Part shown: piece after piece, positions 1 to 9,718 of the stretch
Layout: every line of letters starts with the position of its first letter
Numbering within the stretch: the first letter of the stretch is position 1
Assembly (NCBI RefSeq): GCF_040500525.1
Contig: NZ_CP159402.1
Coordinates: 1,673,501 to 1,737,500 of the forward strand
Source: Azospirillum formosense
Lineage (GTDB): Bacteria > Pseudomonadota > Alphaproteobacteria > Azospirillales > Azospirillaceae
Length of the DNA: 64,000 nt
Direction: 5' to 3'
Notes under the pieces: model-generated
The model's database searches: none
Told to the model about the DNA's origin: nothing
The model's input: the letters and a program-made list of their open reading frames with translations, nothing else
Program-made: the position numbers and the translations under genes

Positions 1-996
1 CTTGGCCGGCTCCGGCGCCGGAACGGCGCGCAGGAGCGTGTCCATGTAGAGGGTGAAGCCGGTTCCCGGCTCGCCCTCCTCCTCCACGCCCGGACGCACC
101 CCGGCGCGGTAGCGGCCACCCGCCCCCAGTTCGCCGCGCACGTCGCGCGTGAACAGGGTGAAGCTGAGGCCGGTCTGGTATTCGAAGCCGCGGTGTTCCA
201 CCAGATCGACGGTGATCGTCAGATCGGGGCGCGCGGCGCGCAGCAGGCCCAGGGCGTCGGTCAGGCGGCGCCGGTCCTTCTCCGCCGTTTCCGGCAGCGG
301 CAGCGCCGACAGCACCTCCATGGCGCGCTCCGCCGGGCCGGAGGCGGCCATCAGCGTGTGCAGCAGCGAGGCCGCCGGGCCGCCGACCGCGCTCACCGCG
401 GCGGCGTCCTTCTTGTCCAGCGCCTCGCGCAGGCGGGCGGTCTCCTCCTCGCCGAGGCCCAGGCCGCGGCAGACCCGCGCCACCATGGTCGGAACGCAGA
501 GATCGACGGACAGGTGCCGCACCCCCACCCCTTCCAGGGCGTGGGCGGCGAGCAGGATCACCTCGGCGTCCGCCTCGGCCTCCAGCGGCCCGATCAGCTC
601 GACGCCGACCTGGGTGATCTGCCGCTCGGGACGGAGTTGCGAGCCCTTCACGCGCAGCACCGGCCCGGCGTAGCACAGCCGCACCGGACGGGCGCCGTTC
701 TTCAGCCGGGTGGTGGCGATGCGCACGATCTGCGGGGTGATGTCGGCGCGCACCGCCATCATGCGCTGGGACAGCGGGTCCATCAGCCGGAAGGTCTGCT
801 TCGCCATGGCGGCGCCGGAACCGGACAGCAGATTGTCCTCGAACTCGACCAGCGGCGGCTCGACGCGCTCGTAACCGTGGGCCGTGAAGTCCGCCAGCAG
901 GCGCGCCACCGCCGCCGCTTCGTGTGCCGCTTCGGGCGGCAGCACGTCGTGCAGGCCGGCGGGCAACAGGGCGGAGCTCAGGGAATCAGCGGGCAT
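1..996 (-). CDS. hisZ: ATP phosphoribosyltransferase regulatory subunit HisZ (C-terminus beyond window)
   Basis: HisZ is a catalytically inactive relative of class II histidyl-tRNA synthetase. It forms a complex with short-form HisG and is needed for the first, feedback-regulated step of histidine biosynthesis in the cytoplasm. The frame is open to the left edge, giving 332 codons, so the gene is cut. Visible family features are the N-terminal LLPAGLHDVLPPEA stretch, the class II fold segment with PLVEFEDNL, the QTFRLMDP and RADITPQIVRIA blocks, and GFEYQTGLSFTLF. The ATG at 996 sits just before the conserved N-terminus. In related bacteria purA commonly follows hisZ; that side lies outside the window. 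The gene is divergent from the unknown protein at 1290. Confidence 0.93.
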   Translation of the reverse strand, partial: MPADSLSSALLPAGLHDVLPPEAAHEAAAVARLLADFTAHGYERVEPPLVEFEDNLLSGSGAAMAKQTFRLMDPLSQRMMAVRADITPQIVRIATTRLKNGARPVRLCYAGPVLRVKGSQLRPERQITQVGVELIGPLEAEADAEVILLAAHALEGVGVRHLSVDLCVPTMVARVCRGLGLGEEETARLREALDKKDAAAVSAVGGPAASLLHTLMAASGPAERAMEVLSALPLPETAEKDRRRLTDALGLLRAARPDLTITVDLVEHRGFEYQTGLSFTLFTRDVRGELGAGGRYRAGVRPGVEEEGEPGTGFTLYMDTLLRAVPAPEPAK

Positions 997-1289
997 GGCC
1001 TGCGTCGTCTCGTCGAATGGGTGGCAAACCGTCGGCATGGCGAGAGCCCGCAAGTCCGATGGGCATGCGGTGCTCGGGCATACGGAGCGGGTCAATACCC
1101 CACCCCGCCTTCCTCATGCAAACGGAAAAGCCCCGCAGCCCGTGCCCGTCTCCCCTGCGCGGGCCACAGGCGCCCGTTCGGGGCGGCTCGGAACAGGGAG
1201 GCATTCCAATCGAATCATTGTTGAGTTTGATGCGAAATCTCCGGCATCCTGTGTACGAACCGTGCCAGCAGCAGCGGGGCAATGGCGCC

Positions 1290-2999
1290 ATGGCACGCCC
1301 GTCCGCCAGCTACGAAGTCCAGATCTACCAGCAGGACCACTGGATCCTCGAAGGCCGCTTCGACACCGAGGCGGAGGCGCTGGCCTTCGGCCGCAAGGCG
1401 CTGTCCGGCGGCCGGGTCGAGGGCATGCGGGTGGTGCGCGACTGGCGGCGCCCGGACGGCCGCCACGTCGAGACGGAAGTCCATGTGGAGTTCCGTCAGG
1501 TCTCCCGCACGGTGGCCCCCTCCCCCATCGACGAGGCGCCGGCGCTCTGCCTCACGCTCGACCACTGCTACGGCGTGCAGAGCCGGATGACGATGAACCG
1601 CGTCCTGCGCAACTACGTGGAGCGCGCGGTGGTCACCCCGACCGAGGTGCTGCACAACCACGCGGAGCTGGCGCGGCTCCTCAACACCGACAGCCTCGTG
1701 CCCACCGCGGTCGGGCGGGTCGCCGCGCTCCAGGCGGAGAAGGCCGGGACCGACGGGCGCGGACGGCGCGACGCGCTGAACCTGCTGATGCACGAACTGA
1801 CCGACCGGGCGCGCGCCGCCGCCGCGCGCAGGGACCTGCCGGCCATCGCCGCCACCGGTTTCCGCCCCATGTTCGACCGGCTGGATTCGACCCTGCCGGC
1901 GGAGGAGCGCGACTTCCTCGCCCGCGTGGTCCTGTCGCGCGAGCTGGTGCAGATGCGCAACTGGCTGGCCAAGCTGGATTTCCTCGGCGAGCTGGCGCGC
2001 GAGGACGGGGCCGCGGCCGACCAGCCGCTGATGCTGCTCGACGGGGTGATCGCCGACGTCCTAGGCGCCCCCTCGGTCGCGCAGGAGCTTCTGGGCGTCC
2101 AGGGCAGCCTCGCCGAGGCGCTGTGCAACCTGATCGACCTGTCGCGGGGCCGCCTGTCCCCCGCCAAGCGGGCGGAGGGCGACCGCGCCGTCCAGTTGAA
2201 CGAGCTTCTCGCCTTCCACGACCTCGACCAGACGCGGCTGGTCATCCTGGATCTGGTGCGCCGGCAGTTGAAGGGCACGCAGCCGCTCCACCGCTCCGAC
2301 CCGTCGCTGGAGATGGAGGCCTTCCAGGAGATCCTGAAGCGCACGCTCGGCCCCGACGGGCCGGCGGGCGGCGGGCCGATGGCCGAGGCGCTGGTCCTGC
2401 GCTACCTGCGCTTCCTGGAGGGCGGCGGGGCGCCGGGCCGCAAGCAGGCCATCGCGGAGGTGGCCGGCCGCATTCCCGACGCGCGGGACCGCGTGCGCTT
2501 CCTGCTCGCTCTGGCCGACTCCGATCTCGGCCATGGGCATGCCGGGGACATCGCCCGGCTGCTGCGCGCGCTGACCGGCAACCCGGCGGGCTATGGCCGC
2601 TTCGTCCATCCCCGCCTGCCGCCCCGCGACAATCTGGAGGCGCTGACCCTGCTTTACTGCCAGGCCGCCGAGTCGGCGTTGCCGGAGGAGACGCGGACCC
2701 GCCTGACCGGCGACCTCGACGCGCTTCTGGTGGCCTACATCACCGAGGAGCGCGTGGTGGAACGGCTGGACGATCCCGGCGATTCCCTGCGGTTGCGGGC
2801 GAACCGCCTGCTGCAGGTCTGCGCGCCGGGCATCCTGCGCAGCCGGCGGGCGCTGGAGATGGTCCGGCGCCGCGTCGTCGAGCATCTCCGCCAGCCGCAG
2901 TTCGACCGGAGATATGTGGAGGACCTGCCCGACGCGGCGGCGCAGCAGCGCGCCCTGCGGGACTTCCACCGCATGTTGGGAGAGGCCGGCTTCGTGTGA
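1290..2999 (+). CDS. Conserved-looking hypothetical protein, 569 aa
   Basis: I do not recognise this protein. It is soluble: there is no signal peptide or membrane segment. The first 90 residues (VQIYQQDHWILEGRF, a cysteine-poor alpha/beta-looking part) are followed by about 470 residues that look almost wholly helical, rich in Leu, Arg, Glu and Asp, as in a helical repeat or scaffold protein. The ATG at 1290 is preferred. An in-frame ATG at 1230 would add a short, less protein-like stretch. The gene reads in the same direction as trkH, and its stop is 49 bp before the proposed trkH start, so the two may be co-transcribed. High-GC codon use matches the neighbours, so it does not look recently acquired. 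Confidence 0.8.
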   Translation: MARPSASYEVQIYQQDHWILEGRFDTEAEALAFGRKALSGGRVEGMRVVRDWRRPDGRHVETEVHVEFRQVSRTVAPSPIDEAPALCLTLDHCYGVQSRMTMNRVLRNYVERAVVTPTEVLHNHAELARLLNTDSLVPTAVGRVAALQAEKAGTDGRGRRDALNLLMHELTDRARAAAARRDLPAIAATGFRPMFDRLDSTLPAEERDFLARVVLSRELVQMRNWLAKLDFLGELAREDGAAADQPLMLLDGVIADVLGAPSVAQELLGVQGSLAEALCNLIDLSRGRLSPAKRAEGDRAVQLNELLAFHDLDQTRLVILDLVRRQLKGTQPLHRSDPSLEMEAFQEILKRTLGPDGPAGGGPMAEALVLRYLRFLEGGGAPGRKQAIAEVAGRIPDARDRVRFLLALADSDLGHGHAGDIARLLRALTGNPAGYGRFVHPRLPPRDNLEALTLLYCQAAESALPEETRTRLTGDLDALLVAYITEERVVERLDDPGDSLRLRANRLLQVCAPGILRSRRALEMVRRRVVEHLRQPQFDRRYVEDLPDAAAQQRALRDFHRMLGEAGFV

Positions 3000-3048
3000 G
3001 GCCCGGACGGTCCGGCCGCCCCGATGCGGATGGACAGCACCCGCCCCT

Positions 3049-4599
3049 TTGGATAATCAGCGCATCACATCGGCAAAAGACGGGGCGCCGCAACCGGCCC
3101 CCGCGGCGACGAAGGGCACAGCCTTGGGCAATGGCGTCGGCAATGGGATCGCGCTGGGACCGGTCTTCCACATCATCGGCATCCTTCTGACCATCCTGGG
3201 GCTGGGCATGCTGGTGCCGGCGCTGGCCGACGCCGCGGCGGGCAACAGCGACTGGACGGCCTTCGTCGGGTCCAGCGCGGCGACGCTGGCGGTCAGCGGC
3301 GGCATGGTGCTGGCGACGTCGAGCAAGGAGCACACGCGCTTCACCGTGAAGCAGCATTTCCTGCTGACGACGCTGTCCTGGTGCGTGCTGGCGGCCTTCG
3401 GCGCCCTGCCCTTCATGATCTCCGCCGCGCGCCTGTCCTTCACCGACGCCTATTACGAAGCGATGTCGGGCCTCTCCACCACCGGGGGCACGGTCATCGT
3501 CGGGCTGGACAACGCCCCGCCGGGGGTCCTTCTGTGGCGGTCGCTGCTGAACTGGTTCGGCGGGGTCGGCATCATCGTCATGGCGATCGCCGTGCTGCCC
3601 ATCCTGCGGGTCGGCGGCATGCAGCTGTTCCGCACCGAATCCTCCGACAAGGGCGACAAGCCCTTCGCCACGGTGCAGGACACCGCCGGGGCCATCGCCA
3701 TGACCTATCTGGCGCTGACCGTCCTGTCGGCGGTGGCCTACCATCTGGCCGGCATGACGTGGTTCGACGCGATCAACCACGCCATGGCCTCCATCGCCAC
3801 CGGCGGCTTCTCGACCAAGGACGCCTCGCTCGGCTGGTTCGATTCCCACGCGGTGCTGTGGGTGGCGACCGTTTCGATGATCAGCGGGGCCTTGCCGCTG
3901 ACCTGGTACATCCGCCTGCTGCGCGGCCAGCGCAACGCGCCGGTCTTCGGCGACAGCCAAGTGAACGCGCTGCTGGCGATCCTGCTGGTGGCCGGTGTCG
4001 CCATGACGGTGTGGGCCTTCACGGTGGTCGGCCTGCCCTTCTGGGACGCGCTCAGCCATTCGGCGGTGAACGTCACCTCGATCATCACCGGAACCGGCTT
4101 CGTCTCGACGGATTATTCGACCTGGGGCAGCTTCGCCATCGTCGCCTTCTTCTTTTTCTACTTCATCGGCGGCTGCACGGGGTCGACGGCGGGCTCCATC
4201 AAGGTCTTCCGCTGGCAGGTGCTGGCCCTGTCGATGCTGAACCAGATGCAGCGGATGCTGAAGCCGAACCGCGTGCTGGTCCCGCTCTACCAGGGCAAGG
4301 TGCTGGACGAGGATGTGGTCGGCTCGGTCATCAACCTCGCCTTCGCCTTCATGGCGGCCTTCGGCATCCTGTCGCTCCTGGTCGCCGCCATGGGCGTGGA
4401 CTACCTGAGCGCGGCCAGCGCCGTCGCCTCCGCGCTCGCCAACGCCGGGCCGGGGCTGGGGCCGGTGGTCGGCCCGGCGGGCACCATGGCCCCCCTGCCC
4501 GACGCCGCGAAGTGGGTGCTGAGCTTCGCCATGCTGCTGGGCCGGCTGGAGGTCTTCACCGTGCTCGTGCTGATCCTGCCGAGCTTCTGGCGGGATTGA
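3049..4599 (+). CDS. trkH: TrkH/KtrB-family potassium uptake transporter
   Basis: This is an inner-membrane K+ channel-like subunit of the Trk system, which normally works with the cytoplasmic NAD-binding protein TrkA (not seen here). Hydrophobic segments run through the protein. The four pore-loop selectivity-filter regions are visible as MSGLSTTGGTVIVG, ASIATGGFSTKDA, TSIITGTGFVSTDY and SALANAGPGLGPV. GGCTGSTAGSIKVFR is the typical segment after the third pore loop. No ATG lies near the N-terminus. I chose the TTG at 3049 (516 aa); a TTG at 3124 with AGGG upstream is the alternative (491 aa). A strong hairpin terminator follows at 4613. Confidence 0.93.
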   Translation: MDNQRITSAKDGAPQPAPAATKGTALGNGVGNGIALGPVFHIIGILLTILGLGMLVPALADAAAGNSDWTAFVGSSAATLAVSGGMVLATSSKEHTRFTVKQHFLLTTLSWCVLAAFGALPFMISAARLSFTDAYYEAMSGLSTTGGTVIVGLDNAPPGVLLWRSLLNWFGGVGIIVMAIAVLPILRVGGMQLFRTESSDKGDKPFATVQDTAGAIAMTYLALTVLSAVAYHLAGMTWFDAINHAMASIATGGFSTKDASLGWFDSHAVLWVATVSMISGALPLTWYIRLLRGQRNAPVFGDSQVNALLAILLVAGVAMTVWAFTVVGLPFWDALSHSAVNVTSIITGTGFVSTDYSTWGSFAIVAFFFFYFIGGCTGSTAGSIKVFRWQVLALSMLNQMQRMLKPNRVLVPLYQGKVLDEDVVGSVINLAFAFMAAFGILSLLVAAMGVDYLSAASAVASALANAGPGLGPVVGPAGTMAPLPDAAKWVLSFAMLLGRLEVFTVLVLILPSFWRD

Positions 4600-4612
4600 G
4601 CGGGCCATGAAA

Positions 4613-4639
4613 AAGGCCGCGCCCGAATGGCGCGGCCTT
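4613..4639. terminator. Bidirectional terminator between trkH and serC
   Basis: A perfect 11-bp stem (AAGGCCGCGCC at 4613-4623, GGCGCGGCCTT at 4629-4639) encloses a 5-nt loop. An A-run precedes it and a short T-containing run follows. It lies between the convergent ends of trkH and serC, so it can serve both strands. Confidence 0.85.
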
Positions 4640-4659
4640 CCTTTGCGGCCCTGTACGAC

Positions 4660-5820
4660 TCAGCGCCCGAAAGTCTCCGCCTTGACCGTGGCGAAGGCCC
4701 AGTCGAGCCAGGGCAGGACCGCCTCCATGTCCTCGTTCTCCACCGTGGCGCCGCCCCAAAGCCGCAGGCCCGGAGGGGCGTCGCGGTAGGAGCCGGCGTC
4801 GAAGGCGGCCTCCTCCTTCTCCAGAAGGGCGGCGAGCTTCTTGGCGAAGTCCGCCTGGGCCTCCGGCGTCAGGGCGGTCACCTCGGGGTCGGTGAAGCGC
4901 AGGCAGATCGACGTGCAGGAGCGCGTCGCCGGATCGTCCGCCAGGAAGCCGGCCCAGGTCGAGGCCGCCACCCATTCCGAGACGATGCGCAGGTTCTGCT
5001 CCGACCGGCGGATGAGCTGGGTCAGGCCGCCGACGGACAGCGACCAGCGCAGCCCGTCGATGGCGTCCTCCACGCAGAGCATGGACGGCGTGTTGATGGT
5101 GTCGCCGACGAAGACGCCCTCGATCAGCTTTCCACCGCTGGTCAGGCGGAAGATCTTGGGCAGCGGGCGGTCGGGCTGGAAGCTCTCCAGCCGCGCCACG
5201 GCGCGCGGGCTGAGCACCAGCATGCCGTGCGCGGCCTCGCCGCCCAGCACCTTCTGCCAGGACCAGGTGGCGACGTCGATCTTGCTCCAAGGGATGTCCA
5301 TGGCGAAGGCGGCGGAGGTCGCGTCGCAGATCGACAGACCTTCGCGGTCCGCCGGAATCCAGTCGCCGTCCGGCACCCGCACGCCCGACGTCGTGCCGTT
5401 CCAGGTGAACACCACGTCGCGGCTGAAATCGGCCTGCGACAGGTCCGGCAGCGCGCCGTAGGGCGCCTGGATGGTCCGCACGTCGGACAGGCGGAGCTGC
5501 TTGGTTACGTCGGTCACCCACTCCTTGCCGAAGCTCTCCCAGGCCATCATGTCGACGCCGCGCGGCCCCAGCAGGTTCCACAGCGCCATCTCCACCGCCC
5601 CGGTGTCGGAGGCCGGGACGATGCCGATGCGGTAGTCGCCGGGAATGCCCAGCACGGCGCGCGTCAGGTCGATGACCTCCTTGAGCTTCGCCTTGCCCGG
5701 CTTCGAGCGGTGGGAGCGGCCGAGCAGCGCGCCGTCCAGGGCGTCCAGCGACCAGCCGGGCCGCTTGGCGCAGGGGCCGGAGGAAAACAGCGGGTTCGAC
5801 GGCCGGCGGGCGGGCTTCAT
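4660..5820 (-). CDS. serC: Phosphoserine aminotransferase SerC
   Basis: SerC is a PLP-dependent class V aminotransferase that converts 3-phosphohydroxypyruvate and glutamate to O-phosphoserine, the second step of serine synthesis. The N-terminal [17 protein letters not shown] block and the RSHRS segment are typical of the long alphaproteobacterial SerC type. The PLP-lysine region is in [31 protein letters not shown] and the C-terminal [10 protein letters not shown] also fit. The ATG at 5820 has GGGGAG upstream; a GTG at 5826 is also possible. The protein is 386 aa, normal for this type. The partner enzyme SerA is at 62.1-63.3 kb rather than next door. Confidence 0.95.
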   Translation of the reverse strand: MKPARRPSNPLFSSGPCAKRPGWSLDALDGALLGRSHRSKPGKAKLKEVIDLTRAVLGIPGDYRIGIVPASDTGAVEMALWNLLGPRGVDMMAWESFGKEWVTDVTKQLRLSDVRTIQAPYGALPDLSQADFSRDVVFTWNGTTSGVRVPDGDWIPADREGLSICDATSAAFAMDIPWSKIDVATWSWQKVLGGEAAHGMLVLSPRAVARLESFQPDRPLPKIFRLTSGGKLIEGVFVGDTINTPSMLCVEDAIDGLRWSLSVGGLTQLIRRSEQNLRIVSEWVAASTWAGFLADDPATRSCTSICLRFTDPEVTALTPEAQADFAKKLAALLEKEEAAFDAGSYRDAPPGLRLWGGATVENEDMEAVLPWLDWAFATVKAETFGR

Positions 5821-5893
5821 GGACACTCTACTCCCCGGAACATGGGATTGCGGTATGGCCGGGGACGATAGGAGGTGCGCGGAGGCCCGTCAA

Positions 5894-7030
5894 TCAGCCG
5901 CTCACGCGCAGCAGCGTCGCCTGGATGTGCCGCGTGCCCGCCGCGTCGCAGATGTAGTAGCAGACCGCCACCCGCCCGTCCGCCAGCACGGTCGCCCAGG
6001 GATAGCCGACGTCGGGCGACGGGGCGTCGGCGCGGATGATGATCTCCGGCGCGCTTTCCAGCGTCTCCCGCCGGCAGTCCCAGACGCGGGCGCGCACGCC
6101 GTAGGGCCGGTGGCGGTAGCCGTAGACGACGAGCAGCCGCCCGTCCGGCAGCGGGCAGGCGTCGTAGGGATGCCCGACGACCGCGCTTTCCATCCAGGGC
6201 GCCCAGCTTTCCCCCTGATCGTGGGAGACGGAGGTGGCGAGGCGGTCGCCCAGCCCGGTGGTGCGGTGGAAGGCGACCAGCTGCCCGTCCGCGGTCAGGT
6301 GCAGGGCGGTCTCACAGAAGCCGGCCCGCCCCGCCGGATCGCGCGCGATGGTGCTGCGCAGAGCCCAGCTTTCCCCCCGGTCGCGGGAGGCGAACAGATA
6401 GCTCGTGTAGGGGCCGCCCGTGTAGGTCGCCATCAGCAGCGTGCCGTCCGGCGTCTCCACCGCCCGCCCGCGCACGGCGCCGCCCAGCATCGGGCGCAGG
6501 CCGGGCAGGATCGGCCCCTGGTCCGGCAGTTCCGGCAGGTAGCGGTGGGCCGACCAGTGCCGCCCGCCGTCGTCGCTGACCCGGGTGCTGCCGCCCCAGA
6601 ACAGGAAGAAGGTGCCCGACGTCTCGGCGTTGCCCAGCAGATGGACGCCCTTCTCGCGCAGCCGCAGGCCGTGGCGCGCCGACATCGGGTACCAGCCGAA
6701 GCTGCCCAGGACGATCCGCCCCGAGCGCAGGACCAGCAGGTTGGGGTCCTGGTCGCCCGCCTCCGGGTCGGTCGGCAGCGTCTGCGGCGGGCCCTCCGGC
6801 TCGAAATCCGGGGTGAAGCGCTGAATGGCGAGGTGGGAACGCGAGTCCACATGGTCGACGCTGGTGAAGTCGCCGTTGCCCTCCGCCGGCTCGCCGTGCA
6901 GCCAGCGGTGGTCGCGGGCGCGCCGGAAGGCCACCAGCACCCGCCCGTCGGCCAGAGTCGCCGCGGAGGGGAAGGACGCGTAGAAGCGACGGTCGCTGTA
7001 GACGATGCGATGGGAAAGATTGTCGAGCAT
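5894..7030 (-). CDS. Sialidase-like (BNR/Asp-box) beta-propeller protein
   Basis: The protein belongs to the sialidase/neuraminidase superfamily. At least three Asp-box motifs of the S-x-D-x-G-x-x-W type are visible: VSDDGGRHW, ASRDRGESW and VSHDQGESW. An N-terminal RRFYASFPSAATLADGRVLVAFRR segment resembles the arginine-containing first blade. There is no clear signal peptide, so it may be cytoplasmic, which is unusual for a glycan hydrolase. True sialidase activity is uncertain because many BNR proteins act on other sugars or are only structural. The ATG at 7030 is preferred over a TTG at 7078. It is divergent from the radical SAM gene across 137 bp, so the two may share a control region. 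Confidence 0.78.
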   Translation of the reverse strand: MLDNLSHRIVYSDRRFYASFPSAATLADGRVLVAFRRARDHRWLHGEPAEGNGDFTSVDHVDSRSHLAIQRFTPDFEPEGPPQTLPTDPEAGDQDPNLLVLRSGRIVLGSFGWYPMSARHGLRLREKGVHLLGNAETSGTFFLFWGGSTRVSDDGGRHWSAHRYLPELPDQGPILPGLRPMLGGAVRGRAVETPDGTLLMATYTGGPYTSYLFASRDRGESWALRSTIARDPAGRAGFCETALHLTADGQLVAFHRTTGLGDRLATSVSHDQGESWAPWMESAVVGHPYDACPLPDGRLLVVYGYRHRPYGVRARVWDCRRETLESAPEIIIRADAPSPDVGYPWATVLADGRVAVCYYICDAAGTRHIQATLLRVSG

Positions 7031-7167
7031 GCCCCTGGAATCCACCTTGCGCCCGCGGCATTGGGGACGGCCGGCCAATGTCCGGTTGCCGGAATGAAGG
7101 ATTCCTTTACGGTGCGCGTGATCCCTTGCTAGTCACACGCTTTCCGCAGCCCTGCCCGGCGAAGGTC

Positions 7168-8184
7168 ATGACCGAAGTGAGCACCGAAGCGGCCGCCCCC
7201 GCGAACATTCCCTACGGCCGTCACCGCGACCGCAACGACCTGTCGCGGGTGCTGCCGCTGACCACGCCCTTCTCGCTGCTGATCGACCCGTCGAACGGCT
7301 GCAATTTCCGCTGCGTCTTCTGCGCCACCGGAAATCCGGAGTTGCTGAAGGAGGTCGGACGGCCGCGCGGCGCCATGAAGTTCGACCTGTTCCGCAAGAT
7401 CGCCGACGACATCGCCGAATTCGACGCGCCGATCAAATCCGTCCATCTCTACAAGGACGGCGAGCCGCTGGTGAACACGCGGATCGAACACATGGTCCAT
7501 CTTCTGAAAGCGCGCGGTCTCGCCCGTCATGTCGAGATGACCAGCAACGGCTCCCTGCTGACGCCGGAACGGGCGGACGCCCTGCTGGCCGCCGGGCTGG
7601 ACGCCATGCGCATCTCCGTCTACGGCGCCAGCGACGCCATGTACAAGCGCGTCACCCGGCGCTTCGACCGCTTCCAGACCATCGTCGACAATGTGGCCTA
7701 TCTTCACCGCCGCAAGACGGAGCTGGGGCGCGACTTCCACCTGCACTGCAAGATCATCAACGTGGAGTTGACCGAGGAGGAGCGGCAGAGCTTCATCGAC
7801 ACCTTCACACCGATCGCCGACAGCCTGTTCGTCCACCCCCTGCACGGCGAGGCGCTGGCCGAGGAGAGCGCCTTCGCCGCCGCTCCGGACACCGCCCGCA
7901 AGGTCTGCTCGGAACCCTTCCTCAAGCTGGCCATCAACTTCAACGGCGAGGTGTCGGTCTGCTGCGCCGACTGGAGCATGGGAACCATCGTCGGCAACGT
8001 CGCCGAGGAATCGCTGCGCGACATCTGGAACGGCGAGCGGCTGCGCGATTTCCGGCTGAAGCATCTGGAGGGACGGCGCGACGAGATCGACGCCTGCCGC
8101 GGCTGCTCCTACGTCAAGACCCTGCCCGCCGACAACAATCTGGACGGCGTCGCCGCCGATCTCATCGCCAAATACCGGGTGTAG
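7168..8184 (+). CDS. Radical SAM/SPASM domain enzyme
   Basis: This 338-residue protein carries the radical SAM cluster motif CNFRCVFC (C-x3-C-x2-C) near residue 45. That cluster binds a 4Fe-4S centre and cleaves S-adenosylmethionine. The C-terminal part has a SPASM-type set of cysteines (VCSEPF, VCCADW and CRGCSY), expected to bind further Fe-S clusters. Families with this layout modify peptides or small molecules; no substrate can be named here, and no short precursor peptide gene is evident next to it. The ATG at 7168 follows GAAGG at a normal distance. It is divergent from the sialidase-like gene and convergent with the YihY gene. Confidence 0.88.
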   Translation: MTEVSTEAAAPANIPYGRHRDRNDLSRVLPLTTPFSLLIDPSNGCNFRCVFCATGNPELLKEVGRPRGAMKFDLFRKIADDIAEFDAPIKSVHLYKDGEPLVNTRIEHMVHLLKARGLARHVEMTSNGSLLTPERADALLAAGLDAMRISVYGASDAMYKRVTRRFDRFQTIVDNVAYLHRRKTELGRDFHLHCKIINVELTEEERQSFIDTFTPIADSLFVHPLHGEALAEESAFAAAPDTARKVCSEPFLKLAINFNGEVSVCCADWSMGTIVGNVAEESLRDIWNGERLRDFRLKHLEGRRDEIDACRGCSYVKTLPADNNLDGVAADLIAKYRV

Positions 8185-8235
8185 CGGGCCTTTGGCAGCA
8201 CGGCCGCCCCCAAGGGGCGCTGTCCAGGGCGGCGT

Positions 8236-9627
8236 TTAGGGCCAGCGCTTCGCGCGAAGCGGCACCGCGCCGGAGCCCTCCCCCGTAGCCGCCCCGGAAT
8301 CCGGCGCCTCCGGCCCGCGGGTCTCGGAATCGAGCGCTTCCGGCTCCGGAAGCCGGTCGGACAGCAGGTCCTTGATCGGCACCCCCAGGATCGCCTCCTG
8401 GTCCCGCTCCGCCTGCTCCAGCAAATGGGCCGTGCGGTCCTGCCAGGGCAGTTCCAACCCGCCCAGCCCGCGGACGGAGCCGCGCAGCCCGATGCCCAGC
8501 GCCTTCATCAGGTCGTAGAGCGTGGCCTCGCTGAGGTCGCGGGTGACGACCCAGGCGTTGTGCGTGGTGTGGGCCACCCAATGGGCGTCGCGAAGCTGCT
8601 CCAGGATGCCGTCGATCAGCACCGTCCCCACCGGCACGCGCCCGACCAGCGTCCGCCGCCGCAGGCCGACGCCGAGCCGCGTGCCCTCCAGAAGCTCGTG
8701 CAGGACGGCCAGCGCCAGCCCCAGCCGCTGGGCGGGCAGCAGCCCTTCCGGACCGCCGCGGGTGATCTTGCCGGCCCGCCATTCGGGCAGCGAGGCGGTG
8801 ATGACCGCGCCGAACAGCACGGTGGACCAGGCGATGTAGAGCCAGAACAGGAAGATCGGCACGGTCGCCAAAGCGCCGTAGATGGTCTGGTAGGCCGGAA
8901 ACTCCTTCATGTACATGGCGAAGCCGGCCTTGGACGTCTCCAGCAGCAGCGAGGCGACCGCCCCGCCGCAGGCGGCGTCCATCCAGCCGACGTCCCGGTT
9001 CGGGATGATGACGTAGAGCAGCGTGCAACCGACGAGTTGCAGCATGAAGGGCAGGATCGCCCCGATCCCCACCAGCGGGTCGGCGAAGCCCTCCAGATGG
9101 GCGAACTGCAGCACCGCCCACAGGGTGCTGGACAGCGAGAGGCTGGCGCCGGCGAACAGCGGGCTCAGCGACACCACCGCCCAGAAGGACAGGATGCGGG
9201 TGACGTAGGAGCGCGGCTCGCGCACCCGCCAGACGGTGGCGAAGGACCCTTCGATGGTCCAGATCAGCAGGACGGCGGAAATCGCCAGCCCGATGATGCC
9301 GAACACCGGCATCTGCCCGGCGTTGGCCATGAAGGCCGCCAAGTACTGAAGGATGGCGTCGCTGTTCTCCGGCACGAGATTCTTGAACAGCAGCGTCTGG
9401 ATGCGCGATTGCAGCGCGTTGAAGGCGGGAAAGGCGGAAAAGATCGCGAAGCCGATGGTCATCAGCGGCACCAGCGCCAGCAGCGAGGTGTAAGTCAGCG
9501 AGGCCGCGGTCTGGAAACAATTGTCATTGTAGAAGCGCAGGGACGAATAGGCGATGAAGCCGCCGATTTCCCGAACGCGCACAAAGGGGTTCCAGCCCCC
9601 TTTCGACGTGCCTTCGGTTTCAGCCAC
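8236..9627 (-). CDS. YihY/BrkB-family inner-membrane protein
   Basis: This polytopic membrane protein belongs to the family once mis-assigned as ribonuclease BN. The first ~300 residues hold about six transmembrane helices, including AASLTYTSLLALVPLMTIGFA, and the VGCTLLYVIIPNRDVGW block is typical. A ~150-residue cytoplasmic tail rich in Glu, Arg and Pro follows. Function in the family is not settled. The GTG start at 9627 is chosen because GGGAGG lies 6 nt upstream; a longer frame begins at 9684 without such support. It is divergent from fabI, with starts 91 bp apart. Confidence 0.88.
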   Translation of the reverse strand: MAETEGTSKGGWNPFVRVREIGGFIAYSSLRFYNDNCFQTAASLTYTSLLALVPLMTIGFAIFSAFPAFNALQSRIQTLLFKNLVPENSDAILQYLAAFMANAGQMPVFGIIGLAISAVLLIWTIEGSFATVWRVREPRSYVTRILSFWAVVSLSPLFAGASLSLSSTLWAVLQFAHLEGFADPLVGIGAILPFMLQLVGCTLLYVIIPNRDVGWMDAACGGAVASLLLETSKAGFAMYMKEFPAYQTIYGALATVPIFLFWLYIAWSTVLFGAVITASLPEWRAGKITRGGPEGLLPAQRLGLALAVLHELLEGTRLGVGLRRRTLVGRVPVGTVLIDGILEQLRDAHWVAHTTHNAWVVTRDLSEATLYDLMKALGIGLRGSVRGLGGLELPWQDRTAHLLEQAERDQEAILGVPIKDLLSDRLPEPEALDSETRGPEAPDSGAATGEGSGAVPLRAKRWP

Positions 9628-9718
9628 AGGATGCCTCCCGCCTTGGTTTGACCGGGCCGGCCTTTCGTGTAGGATGCGGCCCACTTTTCAAAGCATACTC
9701 TGGATGCACGAGGTACGG

